Part shown: piece after piece, positions 33,847-46,463 of the stretch
How the letters are laid out: each line of letters starts with the position of its first letter
Position numbering within the stretch: position 1 is the stretch's first letter
Assembly (NCBI GenBank): GCA_905331475.1
Contig: CAJNYU010000913.1
Span: 40,081 to 104,080 of the forward strand
Direction: 5' to 3'
DNA from: Rotaria socialis
Taxonomy: Eukaryota > Rotifera > Eurotatoria > Philodinida > Philodinidae
DNA length: 64,000 nt
Notes under the pieces: model-generated
What the model was told of the DNA's origin: nothing
The model's input: the letters and a program-made list of their open reading frames with translations, nothing else
Database searches by the model: none
Program-made: the position numbers and the translations under genes

Positions 33847-36800
33847 TTACCAAGTGCACGATATATTTATATACAAAATTTTTTGATTCGGCGTGAAATC
33901 AACACGAACCGTATTCTCATTTTTAGTGTCAAAAATTTCCTTAACAGCGACATTCGACTTTATATTTCCATTGCCATCAGTAATTGTAACATGATAACTA
34001 TTGTCATCGTCGGGTGTCACTGATATATCTGTTGATGATGATGATAAAGATGATTTTGATGATATATCATCGTTCGAACTATAGCCACTCTCATATGTAG
34101 AAAATTGTTCAGTTAAATTTGGTGTTAAAAGGTCTTTTAATGCGAAGCAAAAATGTGTCGGTTGATTTAATTTTAAACATTGATTCTGTATGGCTGGACC
34201 AGTTAGTAAAATATCTTTTTCTTGTATTGACTGACTATGAAACGGATTGTTTTCAGCAACAATACTAGCATAGTCAACTGATATTAAATGACGACCTAGT
34301 GTCATAGGTGTAAATGAACATACATAAGACGAACGATGACGCCGACGTATTGATACTGATGGAGAATTATCATCATCTGTTAATATCTCAACATGTAGTA
34401 AATTATTGAAATCATCCAATGGATTATCGATATAGACCTTTGAAAAGAAAATAAATATGATGGCAATAGTCGATAATGAAATAATTTGTCCGAACTCTCT
34501 TTTAGCGATGTAAATATCATATGGAAAGACAGCTTAATCGTGACATACTAGCAGAAAGATATAGAAAAACCTGTTTAAATAGTAGAAGTTACATGTAGGA
34601 AGTAATGTGTACGGGATTTAGTTTATTCAGTTCAAAGAAAGAAATAAGCTTGAAAATAAAGAATATTTAGTTAATATTTTAAGTTAAAGTTGGAACAATT
34701 ACTTCTGTCATAATCAAAGTCACTATGCGTGACTGCTAGTTAATCAATATAGATATAAGAGAAAATAAACGGTAGAGATTTTAAACTCGATAGCACAATG
34801 CTTAGAAAGGCAATGTTTATTTTCCGAAATCAATCAGAAGGAGCTTTATCGAATTGACTTGTTCTTTACCCATTCTTCATCGCTGTAATACAGAAAGCGA
34901 TTTCATCAACAGAAATATAATAGGAAAATTTTGAATTCACCGTTAGAACTCATATTAATTCTATTTAAAGATATCGATATCAATAAACAAATATTCAAAA
35001 GCTCATGTCTATGCGACGACCTGTAGTCGAGTTCTGGCTACGCAAGTAAGTTTTCGATATTAAGTTTTTTGCCTGTCAATACATGCAGTGTACCTTGAAA
35101 TATGTGACTGTTTTAGCTGAAAAAAAACAATTTTACTTTCTCTAGATATTGAATTTCCAAGTAAACTGAATTTGTTTTCATATGTTTGTGACAAACGACT
35201 GTGTCAGAAATTTAACACTTCAACATACGATCATACTGATGTTATCGAAATATATAAGCTAGTTTAATATGACTGATATATGTGTTGACAAAATTTTTCT
35301 TTCAATATTTCTCCTCACCAAAAGTCTCCCTTACGTTTTTCAGTTAGTAAACTTATAAATAAAAAATTGACTAAACATTGCTTAGATTCTATTTTTTTTT
35401 CTTACCTGAAATTCGACAGGTCGATGAAGTATGATTTGTTTTGATAAACCGATAACACGTATACGTGGGTTTTCATGGTGTATGATGTTTTTTTCAATTT
35501 TTGCATTAAATGGTGAGCTTGAGATATCTTTATCGTTTTCAAGAATATGTATTGGACAATCACCTTCTTCTAATGGTATATAACGCACTGTTGCCATTTG
35601 TTGTTCATAATCAATTTCAGCTTGATATGAAGGTTGTAAACGAAAATGAATATTATTATTTGTTGTTTGATTTAGATCAACATAGAATTCTGTTGGTAAA
35701 CCAACGATAGCACGTTTAAGACCAGGTCCAAACGGTTTTAATTTTGATAGATAATTTGATTCGTCCTGCATAACATCAATTGTTAATTGACGATCGATTT
35801 TATTGTTAAATAAAATAATTAATTTATGTTCACCAATTGACATTGGTTGATATGTTAATTCAAGTACATCCGATGATAGTGCACGACGTTGCACAACTAT
35901 TGTATGACCATATGGATCAAGAATTGATAGTGAAAATAAATCAACTATTGGACTATTATAATAAGTTGCGGTTGGCGATTTAATTCGGAGGCGAAAACGT
36001 GCAATTGAATTAACAATAACTTGAGTTGAACATCCATCGCCTTCTAATTCATATGGCGGTATTTCTATTTAACGAGAAGAAGAAAAAAAGGATCCAATGA
36101 AAATAATTAATTTGATTAGATTTTTCTTTTTTGGTTTATAGGAAATTCTATTTTCTTACTTAGTTGTAATAAAGAAAATGGTTGCGAACGATACGGCGGA
36201 TGTGTCATGGTAGTATATGTAGCACGTTTACCGTCAAATCAGTTCAAGAAGAAAATGGCTTATAACTGAAATTCTATTTAGTGTGCACATGCATGTTGTC
36301 GTTCTTTTTTTTCTTCTTTCTCTTTATATCGTTTGAATAAAACATATTGGAGATGATTTACTGGTATAACAAAAGTATTTTTCTCTATTCTATCGTAATT
36401 TTTCAGTCTATCGAACTGAAATGGTGATTTTTGAAAAACGTTCTTCTATTTAAGTCAAGTATTATGTTTTGATTGAAAGAATGAATAGTCAAGTCTGAGG
36501 TACATAAAAAAAACATAGAAAAATATTGATTTTTTACATTTATAATAGTACCCTAGAAACTAAGTATATTCGTCAGTGCCGATTGCTGTCAACCAAGTAC
36601 GAAAACAAAACTGTTCTACTTACCGTGTTGAGATTGTTGTGTTACTTTTTCATGTAATAATAATTGTTGCTCTTGCTGATAAGAATCATAATTTGGAGTT
36701 GAATCATGTATAAAAACTGGCCATTCTGGATATTTAATTTTTATATTATTGACATAAAATGATATTCTATAGATTCCTACTTTCGTTATTGGTATATAAC

Positions 36801-37431
36801 TGCACGAATAAAGTTTTGTAGCACCTTGATTGTATGTATTTATGTATTTTACATCTGTCGACACTTGATTTTCATCTGAATCTAAGATAACTACATCAAC
36901 GGGTAGATCATTTGTTGTTGTTAATTCAAAACAAAATAATATTGTTTTATGCAGTTGATTATTAAAATTATTGCCGTGAATACCTGAACCAAAACAGTGT
37001 AATTCCGGTTTTATTGATGAAGTATTTTTTTTACGGATTACTGATGGACGTCTTAATTTGGAAATAAAATCATCAAAATAATGTTCATTCGAACATAATT
37101 CATCCAGTGCTATTTTTGAGGATGGACATACTTGAAGATATTCATCAGTAAGACAAACTATTTCATTTAAAATTCTTAATGAATCGGAACAATGTATACG
37201 ATAAATATTTGGACATATTGATTCTAATATAGTATATAAACGACGTATACATGGTAAGACTTGATGAAACGAACATTGATTGTATGTTGTTTTGACGAGA
37301 GACGATTTTTTTATTTGAAGTAAATCAAGTTCATTAGAATTATTCCATATGAAATCATTCTGATCTTTCGAAAGATCAGATGCTAATGCATTAATCACAC
37401 GATATTTTGGACACATATTTTGATATTTCAT
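33847..37431 (-). CDS. Filamin-type immunoglobulin-repeat protein (no actin-binding domain seen)
   Basis: The main model is exons 37431-36624, 36064-35406 and 34440-33847, 2061 nt, 686 residues, all in phase. Residues ~1-130 are helical with scattered Cys and not recognised. A filamin-like repeat follows at ~135-245 (ATKLYSCSYIPITKVGIYRI). Others begin with EGDGCSTQVIVNSIARFRL, then KPFGPGLKRAIVGLPTEFYV, and VYIDNPLDDFNNLLHVEI with SYVCSFTPMTLGRHLISVDY, which fit the filamin GxG and Y-x-v-x-f-x-P-x-x-x-G-x-h-x-h pattern. Filamin repeats bind partners and dimerise; without CH domains this protein would not cross-link actin by itself. A TAG directly after the exon-1 donor could end a 271-residue short product if that intron is retained. 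The 965-bp intron between exons 2 and 3 is unusually long here. An upstream exon beyond 37431 cannot be excluded. Confidence 0.7.
36160..36208 (-). CDS. Possible alternative first exon of the filamin-repeat gene
   Basis: Within the 559-bp intron between exons 1 and 2 lies an ATG (36208) that opens MTHPPYRSQPFSLLQL. A GTAAGA donor follows that leaves phase 1, exactly the phase needed by the exon ending at 36064. With exons 36064-35406 and 34440-33847 it would encode 433 residues lacking the helical N-terminus and the first repeat. It cannot be an internal cassette as drawn, because the frame is closed by TGA upstream with no acceptor between. Evidence is phase and donor only. Confidence 0.4.
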
Positions 37432-38440
37432 ATTAAAGTATCTGGGAGAAACAAGTTTCTTGTCGTTAATTAAATATTGACAGGTCTAGAAGATATATAC
37501 AAATAGATGAAAGTGTCAAGCAAACAAGTCGATTCGCCGATAAAAAGAAGCAATTGTGACAACATAATGATTATACATCACGTATTGAATAACTATACGT
37601 CTAATTATTTATGTATCACGAAATGTGTCCTTCATTTTGTGCATACCTACGACAGACCAACTACAATTATGTATTGAAAAGAAAAATAGCTTTCAAATGC
37701 AATAAATGGAACAAAAATAAAAGTGAAATAGCACGCTGATTACGATTTTAATCTTGAAAACAATTACCGCTAAAAGATTGAATTATATGGCTATTTTCTA
37801 GAATAGAGCAAACCATAAATATTGTTGACTCTCGATTCTATTTTTTCAGGGATGCAAACACTTCGCCGTCTAAATATTATTATTAATTATGGTGTCATTT
37901 TTAATTTGCGATAACACAAATAAAAATCTTATAGATTACTATCTCTATTATACTCGTATATTGCAGTGTATCATAGAATCGAGTTATTTTTTACGTTAAC
38001 CAACGAAAAAAAAAAAGCTTCACTCAATTCATTTTGGTTTCATGTTGATACTTGCATACAATAAGCAGTCAAATTTACAATAAAATCTTAGAAATATGTA
38101 ATAATATTTCAATATATTGAAGTATTATAGTAAAATACATCGTTATATTTTTGTTAATAGCCATTTTACTCTCATGTTCATTGAATATTGATTCAAAAGT
38201 GCCAGTATAATATACAATGTGTTTTATGTACATTGGTTCAGTGATGAATAATAATTATCAGATGGTTATATACTTCATATTTGTAATTATAGTTCTTTAT
38301 CTTTTATGTAAACAACAGCGCCATAGGTATTTTAGTTATGTCATATAAACTGACGTTTCAATGACAGAAGAAGAAAAAAAAACGATTATATAAAGAAAAT
38401 ATTTTTTTTCTTCTAATTAAAGCACATTCTTGAGGGTGTA
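37432..38440. other. Intergenic stretch upstream of the filamin-repeat gene
   Basis: A very A+T-rich 1 kb, with no coding frame. It should include the promoter of the minus-strand filamin-repeat gene. Confidence 0.35.
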
Positions 38441-39010
38441 CACGATTTACGGTCCACGGATTTACTGTCCATTAATTGCTTCGAGGAAGATAAATTAATA
38501 AATGAGTAATGGGCTTGCCTGTCAATCCCTTTTCTGAACAAAAAATTACGTAAATGTTGAAAAACAAAAAAGTCACCAATGAGCAAACTATTGAATAAAT
38601 TTTCAATTTAAAATGACGGATGCTCATCAAATTGAGGGGTAAGATAGTCATTAATATGACAATATATATATATAAATTCAAAGAACATAATTTTCTGATC
38701 ATACTCTTGCTAAAAGTGTCTGCTATATTTACTGAATCTACCCATGGTAAACGACAATTCTGCTCCCTCGATTATCGATATTCCATCATTCTTAAAAGCT
38801 GCTGGACTTAGATATTTTCAGCGTCCACCAAAAAAGTTGAACGTCCATTCATCTTTTTTGGGTTATTTATTAAGCAATTCTTTATTCTCTTTGTTATTTC
38901 CTCATATATTTGCTCGAATTCTTTTTTTTCTAAATATACATAGTTGATTGCGATAAATATTTTCCTGCTCATTTCTATTCTTCGAGGCAATCAATGGACA
39001 GTAAATCCTG
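38441..39010. mobile_element. 570-bp TA-flanked DNA transposon, non-autonomous
   Basis: The left end CACGATTTACGGTCC and the right end (complement CAGGATTTACTGTCC) are inverted and each abuts TA (38439-38440, 39011-39012). Both continue into the shared segment ATT-ATTGC-TCGA-GAA. The left end carries an internal near-duplication of its terminal box (GGATTTACTGTCC). Short frames inside (for example 38620-38811) do not look like a transposase. A related, inverted and truncated copy lies at 1636-1765. Confidence 0.7.
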
Positions 39011-39012
39011 TA

Positions 39013-41271
39013 AACCATTCAATTAGCCAATGTGTGATGTAAGCTATATTTTCTATTGTATATAATCATCCTTCAATTGGTCTCAATCGTTTTCTGTTTT
39101 CTTTTCTTGCATTGTATTTCTTATAATAAATAACGATGCAATTATATTTTTAATAGTCATAATGCATTGTTTGTTCTTGCTAAATTGTTAACGTCGAGAC
39201 ATCCTTCATTCTTAGTCTTTATGTATATTTTATAATGTTGACCTTGTTCTCTGTGTTTAATCTTGTAACTCTTAATATATTTTTCTTTTTTGCCGACTGC
39301 AACGATTTCTAATAATGAGAATGTAAAACTCTTAAGCTTCTCTATGAATTTCAATGACTTACATACGCTGCCGTTTGCACGCGATGAGTACTTTCATACA
39401 TATAATTCTGATTTTTTTTTTTTTCTTCTCTAGTTTACTTAATTTCAAGCTTTTCCCCTGATTCTGCAATAAGATTTCTGCCTTCTAGAAGTATTTTATT
39501 TTCATTTGAATGTTTATGAATTACGCACAGGTGAAGTTCTATGAATGAAACATAGCCGTTGCATATTACATCATCCCAATTGACAATAGAGAACAAATAA
39601 AATAAATGATTGAAATTTTGATGAGTGTTAAGATGACAATCAGCTTTTTATTAGCTTGTGATTCTGAATTCAATGAAACCAATCAATCAGAAGAATAGAA
39701 TTTTGAAAAAAATTAAAAAATTCAATTTCATTCAGCATGAGTGCCATCTTTTCAGAAATCTATTTATTCATTTTTTAACAACTGAGAAGTACTAGTTACG
39801 CATGACAGATAGAAAATACTTGAATAAATCCTTTTTAAAACTATAATGCAATTTCATCCATTCATTTTTCTTTCAAGCATGATGATCAATCAAGCAAACT
39901 ATTAAAAAGAAAATCACTTTTTTGTTTCATTTTCTTCTAGACAATGATAGAAAAAGAAATACTGAATAGGATGGTTCGAACTCTGATTTTTTCTTTAACC
40001 TATGTAAATGCTAATTACTAAATCTACGCAGTAATCATACGGTATTCAAATTATTATTTTTTTCTCTATTAAAAAAGTAAACTACATGTAAATCTATCAA
40101 GTGGATTGAGTAGCGTAACTAGAAAAATCATGGACGACGAGATGTAGGGGTGGTGCGTTTGCGTTAATTTAAAACTAACGTTCACGTATTAGTTAACCGT
40201 TAATATCAACGGTTAACGTTGTTAATTAGCTCGCATTAAATTAATTGGTTCACCCCTAACGACATGCCACTTGACCTGATCTAAATTTATTATTACCACT
40301 TCATAGATTATACGATTAATTCAGGTCTATTTGAAGATTTACAAATTGTGTAAACATTCAATAGCAAGGTCGTTGCTCCTCAAGAACACTTATCATTGTT
40401 GCATTGAATCTTTTATATAAATAAAAAATCATATTTTTAAAATGCACTCACATTTCTAAATAATCGGTACTAGTGTTGTTTTGATTAAGAATGACGTAGC
40501 TGTAAAGTAGCTCGGGAACAACATGAAAATCATACATAAAATATTACAAGATATGAAAAAACTATTTAATTATTTATACGATTAAAAAATCGACCAAGTA
40601 CGTTCTCCGAATACATTGTGGTTCTAAAAGAGAAGTGTACCGAACGAGTTTTTGTTTGTTTATCAATAGTTAAAAATCGTTTTCTGGATATGATCAAAAA
40701 ACAAGTCCTTAGTTCATAGATTATTTTGTGTAACAATCCAATATACTTGTTTAAATGATGCATACTCACGTTGACTGTTTATACCAAGAACGCGAAGTAA
40801 TAGTTTTGCTTTTAAAACGAAAAGCCTTATCTCCAACTTTTTATTTATTTCGTACGTGATTATGCCGAATGATAAAAATATTACATGAGAATATGCAAAG
40901 AAAATTAGAGGAATTGAAATATTCAGCAATATATTAATATACGTAGATGTATGCCGCGAGATCAAATGCAAGATCGATGATAAAAAGATAAATTCAGTTT
41001 TTAGTCGCCATGGACATCTGCAGTGAATTTTTAACCTTAAAAAATTATTTTCAATTTTAAAACACTACTATCCTCTCGTATTAAATTTAAAATAAAGACA
41101 AATATACTATGTATCAAGATTATATATAAAATGAAATTTTTAAGATTTTGTTGTTATATTATTGTTTAAGAATCGTTGAAATTCCTGAATAAAAAAATAA
41201 CGTAAGATAAGGTGCCTGAACTATTCAGGATACTTTTTTCGTTTATTCAATAAAACTAATGACTAATTCTA
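39013..41271. other. Gene-free stretch around a small MITE
   Basis: Apart from the element at 40145-40258, nothing coding was found. Short frames on both strands (39157-39354, 40566-40769, 40714-40971) have no domain content. Confidence 0.35.
40145..40258. mobile_element. 114-bp hAT-type MITE
   Basis: The termini are TAGGGGTGGTGCGTTTGCGT and its approximate complement ending CACCCCTA. The interior is itself palindromic around AACCGTTAATATCAACGGTT. The flanks ACGAGATG (40137-40144) and ACGACATG (40259-40266) match at 7 of 8 positions, consistent with an aged hAT target duplication. Confidence 0.75.
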
Positions 41272-44200
41272 TTATACGCTTGATGATCTGTTGGATATTG
41301 TTCGATGTGAATCTTGAGCTTTTCTTATCGTGAGTAATTGTTTCACTGTTTGTTCTAAATTAATTTCATAATCTAAAATTTGCTTTGTTTGTGTACATAA
41401 AAAATCTAGAATATCGACTAATTTTCCAAGTTCAACTATATGCGGCTGATTTGTTAAAGACTCATTTTCATGTTCATCTTGATTGTGTGCTTTATTTTCA
41501 ATTGAGTTATTTATATAATTATCATCACTGCTATATTCTACTATATTATGTTTTAACCATGTTTTACTTGGTAATGTTGATTCAATATAAATAAGTTCAC
41601 GAATCCAATAAGCGTCTAGAGATATTTATTTAGAGAAAACAAAGCAAAATTGAAATTTGATTTACTTGCTTTAGTTCGTGCACGCTCCATTGAACCTTGT
41701 ATATCTCCAATTGTAATGCCTAATAAAAGATTCATAAAAACAATAGGCATAATAACAATAAATGGTATAAATAAAAATGCTGCTGCTGTAAATGTTGATT
41801 TTGAAAAAAATAATGTTTCGTAATCGAATTCTCCAGTAATCATCGTTGATGATTTATGTATAGCATTTACTACAGTTGCGAATGCCGGATGATTGAAAAA
41901 TAACATTTTTACCGAAATTGTAAATGCAATAAGTAATGGACATGTAACAAATAATAGAAATATAAATTTAATTGATACGGATTCAACCATAACGAAAAAT
42001 TGGCCGAGAATGGGGACCGAGCGATGCATAACAGCTATATTAAACCATTGTATTAAAACTGAAAATGCTGTTAATTGCCATTGCCAAGAGATAAACTCAT
42101 CGGTTGTGCTTTTGAACGGTGTAAAAGCTATTGTTGTAGAAAGAAATGTTACCAATCCGAATAATTGTGCAAATAGCACACGGAAACCTCGAAAAAGAAT
42201 AATTTCTAAGAAAATTTTCAATAAATTTATTATTGATAATACAACTATAATCCATCGCGTGGCTATTGCAATTGTTATTGATAATGAAACAGAGTTTGAT
42301 GAGGCTTTAATATTCGGGGCAGGCATCATTAGAGCATAGAATGTTGAAACAAGTAAAAGTAAAAAAGATAATATTCGCGGAAAATAAAAAAATGGGCGAT
42401 ACATTTTCCATTTACGTTTCATTAATTGTTGAGCAAGAGGATGCTCAAGTAAACCATGATGTTCATTATCAAGAGCAATTATCAATGGATGATTACGGTA
42501 AAGTTGATGACTACTTTTTGTATATAATTTATTATTATCTCTGTTCAAAATAAAAGAATATATGAAATTGTTAAACAATCAAATTGTACCGGTTTTATTT
42601 TACAGATTGAGCAATGGAGTCTTTAAGAAAAAGTGTAGAAGAAAATAAGCATTTGATTCAAATTGAAGATGATTATCAAGTCTCACGATCTGCCTAAAGG
42701 CGTCTAAACTTGAATTCTCATATCTCGTATTTTAACGACAAACGAAACACGATTGAAACTGTTTGCAAGAAATCGCTACTACGTCTTGGCCGACTTTCAA
42801 AAGAGCCAACGAAAATGTGGATTAAATTATAAGGATAAAACTGTTTGTAACTCTGTCAGAAGAATCGAAGAGAATAACAGATGGTAAAATTAAGACTTAC
42901 ATAAAATAATCATCGAGATATCTATATTTATAAGTTGTTCGTTGAAATCTATTTCCAAGCAAATCAATTTCGTTTGTTTTCACTATTAATTTATCCAAAG
43001 TATGTTGTGCGCAATCAGGCATATATCGAATTAAATCTCTTAATGGTGTTTGATGAACATTTTCATGTGAATTTCTTATTGACGTCAGCCATTGTTCACT
43101 ACTTGAATGCTCTAAAAGTAAATGTACTGTCTCGTTTTGTCGATATTTTATCCCGATTTCCAATGGATTTTCTTCGTCTTCGTTACAATTCAAATTCATA
43201 TCATAATCAATTCCAATATTGTTCGAAATTAAAACTTTTACAATATCGGCAAAACCATATCGGCAAGCAGTCACTATTAATGGTAATTGTTTTCTTGATA
43301 AAATTGATTGAAATTCTCTCATACAGTTTGTACAAGCATTTATCAATACATAAACACATGCACCATGACCATGTTGTATTGCAACATGAAGCGGTAATTG
43401 ACCAAGATAACTTTCAAGCAGAACATTAGCACTATGTTTAAGAAGTATTTCTATACACGATAGATGGCCTTGTTCAGCTGCTAAATGTAATGGAGTTTTT
43501 CCATCTTGATTTTGTGCATCAATATATAAACGTAGAAACGATGATGTTTGTTGAAGATTTGATTGATTAGAATCAATTGTTGCCGTAATAGAATTACTAC
43601 GACTGTTCATGGTTTGTAATCTAGTCGATTGTTGAATGTGATTACAAAGAAGTGTAATCAATTCATAGTGATTATTTTGTGCTGCTATATGAAATGCATT
43701 CATACGTTGTTTATCAATTGTATCCCAACGAATACAAGGTTGAGTTAATAGTAATGAACACATGTCGATAGAACCAGTTTGAATGGCAATTAGAAATATT
43801 GAACGTTGATGTTTTGATTCTACTTGATCAATAATTGGTAAAAATTGATGATCAAAAACAGATAACAAACGATTAACAATACTAATTTGACCAGTTGATA
43901 CAGCAATCATGATTGCATTCATTTGATCATGATCGGTACTTGAAATATCCGAGCCAAATGTAATTAATTGATCGATAATATCAGGTTGAGTTGTGACCGA
44001 TAGAGCTGTTCGACCACGCCGATCTTTTATTTCTAGCAGAGATAATTGTGTAAGATTGTAAAATTCTTGAACGTTAGAAAGACGATTTGAGGCACATGCA
44101 ATATGAAGTGGAGATTGTTTATTTGAATTTAATAGGGACGGATCAGCTCCATAATCATATAGAAGACGAATCATAGATGGATCACAAATTTTAGCTAGAA

Positions 44201-46463
44201 TTTTAAATCATTAATATTTAAAAAAATATATATATGTAAAATGATTGTTTTAATGTATAGCTTCAAACGTTAACAAGAAACAATTTACCTGCTATATGTA
44301 AAGGAGTACCAAAGGGTTCTACTTGTTCGTTAATTAATAATTTTATATTATCACGTGTAAATTTCGTTAGAAGATATTTAACTAATAAAACATTTCCACT
44401 TTCTACTACCAAATGAAAACATGTTGCATCATTGTTAGTTTTCATAAGTAGGATTTCTTTAAAGTAACTCTCGTGTTTTAGATAAGTTAACTTAACTATA
44501 TCTAAATGTCCTTTTGCACATGCATAATGTATTGGCGTCCAGGAATCAGCATCAACAGCATCAAGTTTTGCACCTTGTTCAATTAAATATTCAACAATTG
44601 AAAAATAACCTTCTTTACATGCAATATGCAATGGACGAATTCCTTGTCGATCTCTAGACTAAATTAAATGAAGAACAAAACCACTGTAAAATAGGACAAA
44701 TTTTTATGGTTAATTTTGTTTTTCAATAAAGCTAGCACCTTAAAAGGGTCTATGATAGTTTGTCAATCAGATTGACAAGCATAATGTTCATAATTTAGAT
44801 TGACCAGAAAATGTTAGACTAAACAATTTTTGGAAAGTCGAATTTGCATTCAGCACGATCAAAAGAATCGAAACAAAAAAATTCGAATAATTTTATGCTC
44901 ACCCAGGTCGAACATACACGGTCGTATACGACGGTAAATCGCCGTATTTGGCCGTATTACAGAGGTATGTTCAGATTTCCGAAAAAGGAAATTACAGAAA
45001 TTTCCGAAGCTTCCATCAACTCGATTACTACATAGCAAAGCAAATGAAAATTTTTTGAAAATATTTGAAAGTTTAGAAATTTCGGAATCTTCTGTAATTT
45101 CGGAAATTTCGCTTTGTACAGAATTTTGGAAATTTCAGAAATTTCGGAAATTGTATAATTTTGGGAAGTACCAAACAATTTAGAACACAAGTACTTGAAA
45201 TTTCCAAAACTTCCAAAATTTCCTTTTTTGGAAGTCTGAACACTGCTGGTATTAAATGGCTCCGTATTACGATCGTAAATCTTCGTGCCGTATACGGCGA
45301 AATACGGCGCTTTACGGTCGTTTTTTATCGTATTTCACCGTATTACGACACGGAGATTTACGATCGTAATACGGAGCCATGTAATACGGCCAAATACGGC
45401 GATTTACCGTCGTATACGGCAGAAAGCGGCCGTACACGGCCCGTATTTCACCGTATACGGACGTCGTAAAGCTCGTCCTGGGCAGTCTTTCTATTCTACT
45501 GAGAGTCTGCTTGTGGAACATGCGAAGAATTAAGCTTCTATGTGACTCCATTGTTTTCTTAGCTGTTTTTTAATCAAACTTACTTCAATATCAGCATTTA
45601 ATGCAATCAGCTGCTTTACACCAGCTAAGTTTTGACGAGCTACAGCGTAATGAAGTGGCGTAAGAAGATATTTATCACGTACATTAACATCTCCATTCGT
45701 TCTCGCAAATAGATATATAATTGGATGATGACTTGAAAGAATAGTATGATTGTATTCTTGTTGCCAAGTCTCCGAATCTTGAAACTATATGAATAAAGAA
45801 TTATATTTTAAATTTTGAAAGTATATATTTATGTAATACTTGAGTTCCAAAATCATTTTCGCTTAGAACTTCATTTGCTGGGTTTAATGTATGATTTGAT
45901 AAACGAAATGCTGAATACATCGGTGTTCGGCCATGTTCATCTTTTATATTAACACCTGATCTATGCATAGAAGAAGAAAAAAATTGATTCATCGTAACTT
46001 GTAAGTTTCATTTTTTTTTCTTGCATGACAGTCTTACACAAGTTCAATGTTTGATAAAAGCATGACACAAACATTTAATTGTTGATGACGAGCAGCATGA
46101 TGCAAAGGTGAAAGACCAGTATCAACATCAAGTTGGCCAATGATGTTACTGGCTACTTGAGCACAGATTGATGTTTGTCGACTAAATTCAATGAATAGTC
46201 GTAAACGATGTATATCACCTTCACGACAGATCTGTAAAGAATAAGAATGAACTAAGAATTAAAACTTTATCAAATAGTTTTACTTGACTTAATAAACTTG
46301 TAGTCCAATCATAAGGTTCTGGAATCATAAATGGTACGACTTCTTCTTCTTCATTAACTTTTGCATTTGTTAAAGGAGTCACTTCTGTAGGATTTTCTTC
46401 ATCAATATCAAGTTTTGATACATTTGATATCAAGTTTTGTTGATTTTCATGAACATCCATCAT
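41272..46463 (-). CDS. TRPA: TRPA-type ankyrin-repeat cation channel
   Basis: Exons from the 5' end: 46463-46284, 46231-46038, 45960-45840, 45784-45584, 44658-44289, 44194-42901, 42540-41666 and 41615-41272. They sum to 3579 nt, 1192 residues. TRPA channels are tetrameric plasma-membrane cation channels for noxious heat or chemicals. Residues ~60-740 are a long ankyrin array (GLSPLHHAARHQQLNVCVML, RPLHIACKEGYFSIVEYLI, GKTPLHLAAEQGHLSCIEIL, LPLHVAIQHGHGACVYVLI). Residues ~787-1078 hold six membrane spans, starting after NHPLIIALDNEH. The pore helix is TMITGEFDYETLF and S6 is IVMPIVFMNLLLGITIGDIQ. The C-terminus has a coiled-coil-like end (QILDYEINLEQTVKQLLTIR). The pore reads GEFD rather than the GDIN of vertebrate TRPA1. 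The intron between exons 4 and 5 (925 bp) carries nested repeats. Confidence 0.93.
44902..45482. repeat. CGTAT-rich inverted-repeat element in a TRPA intron (outer of two nested)
   Basis: The ends CCCAGGTCGA and (complement) CCCAGGACGA are inverted. Inside, multiple palindromic runs share TACGGC, CGTAT and ATTTACGATCG words in both orientations; for example the left CGACGGTAAATCGCCGTATT has its complement at about 45387-45410. G+C and CpG content is far above the surrounding intron, so the element looks young or methylation-free. No coding. It is interrupted by the element at 44960-45248. Confidence 0.7.
44960..45248. mobile_element. 289-bp MITE nested in the CGTAT-rich element
   Basis: The ends CAGAGGTATGTTCAGATTTC and (complement) CAGCAGTGTTCAGACTTCC are inverted and continue into AAAAAGGAAATT. 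The interior repeats variants of GAAATTTCGGAAATTTC. GTATTA flanks it on both sides (44954-44959, 45249-45254). CAG-type ends suggest the hAT group, though the visible duplication is 6 rather than 8 bp. It inserted after the outer element. Confidence 0.7.

Noticed and set aside
41893..43429. Plus-strand open frames of 148 and 164 codons opposite the TRPA exons
   Set aside because: They mirror coding exons of the channel on the minus strand and show no domain or splice logic of their own.
45161..45551. Overlapping open frames on both strands with RRIWPYY-like and TAKYG-like repeats
   Set aside because: They are translations of the CGTAT-rich inverted-repeat element, where reduced stop density follows from base composition.
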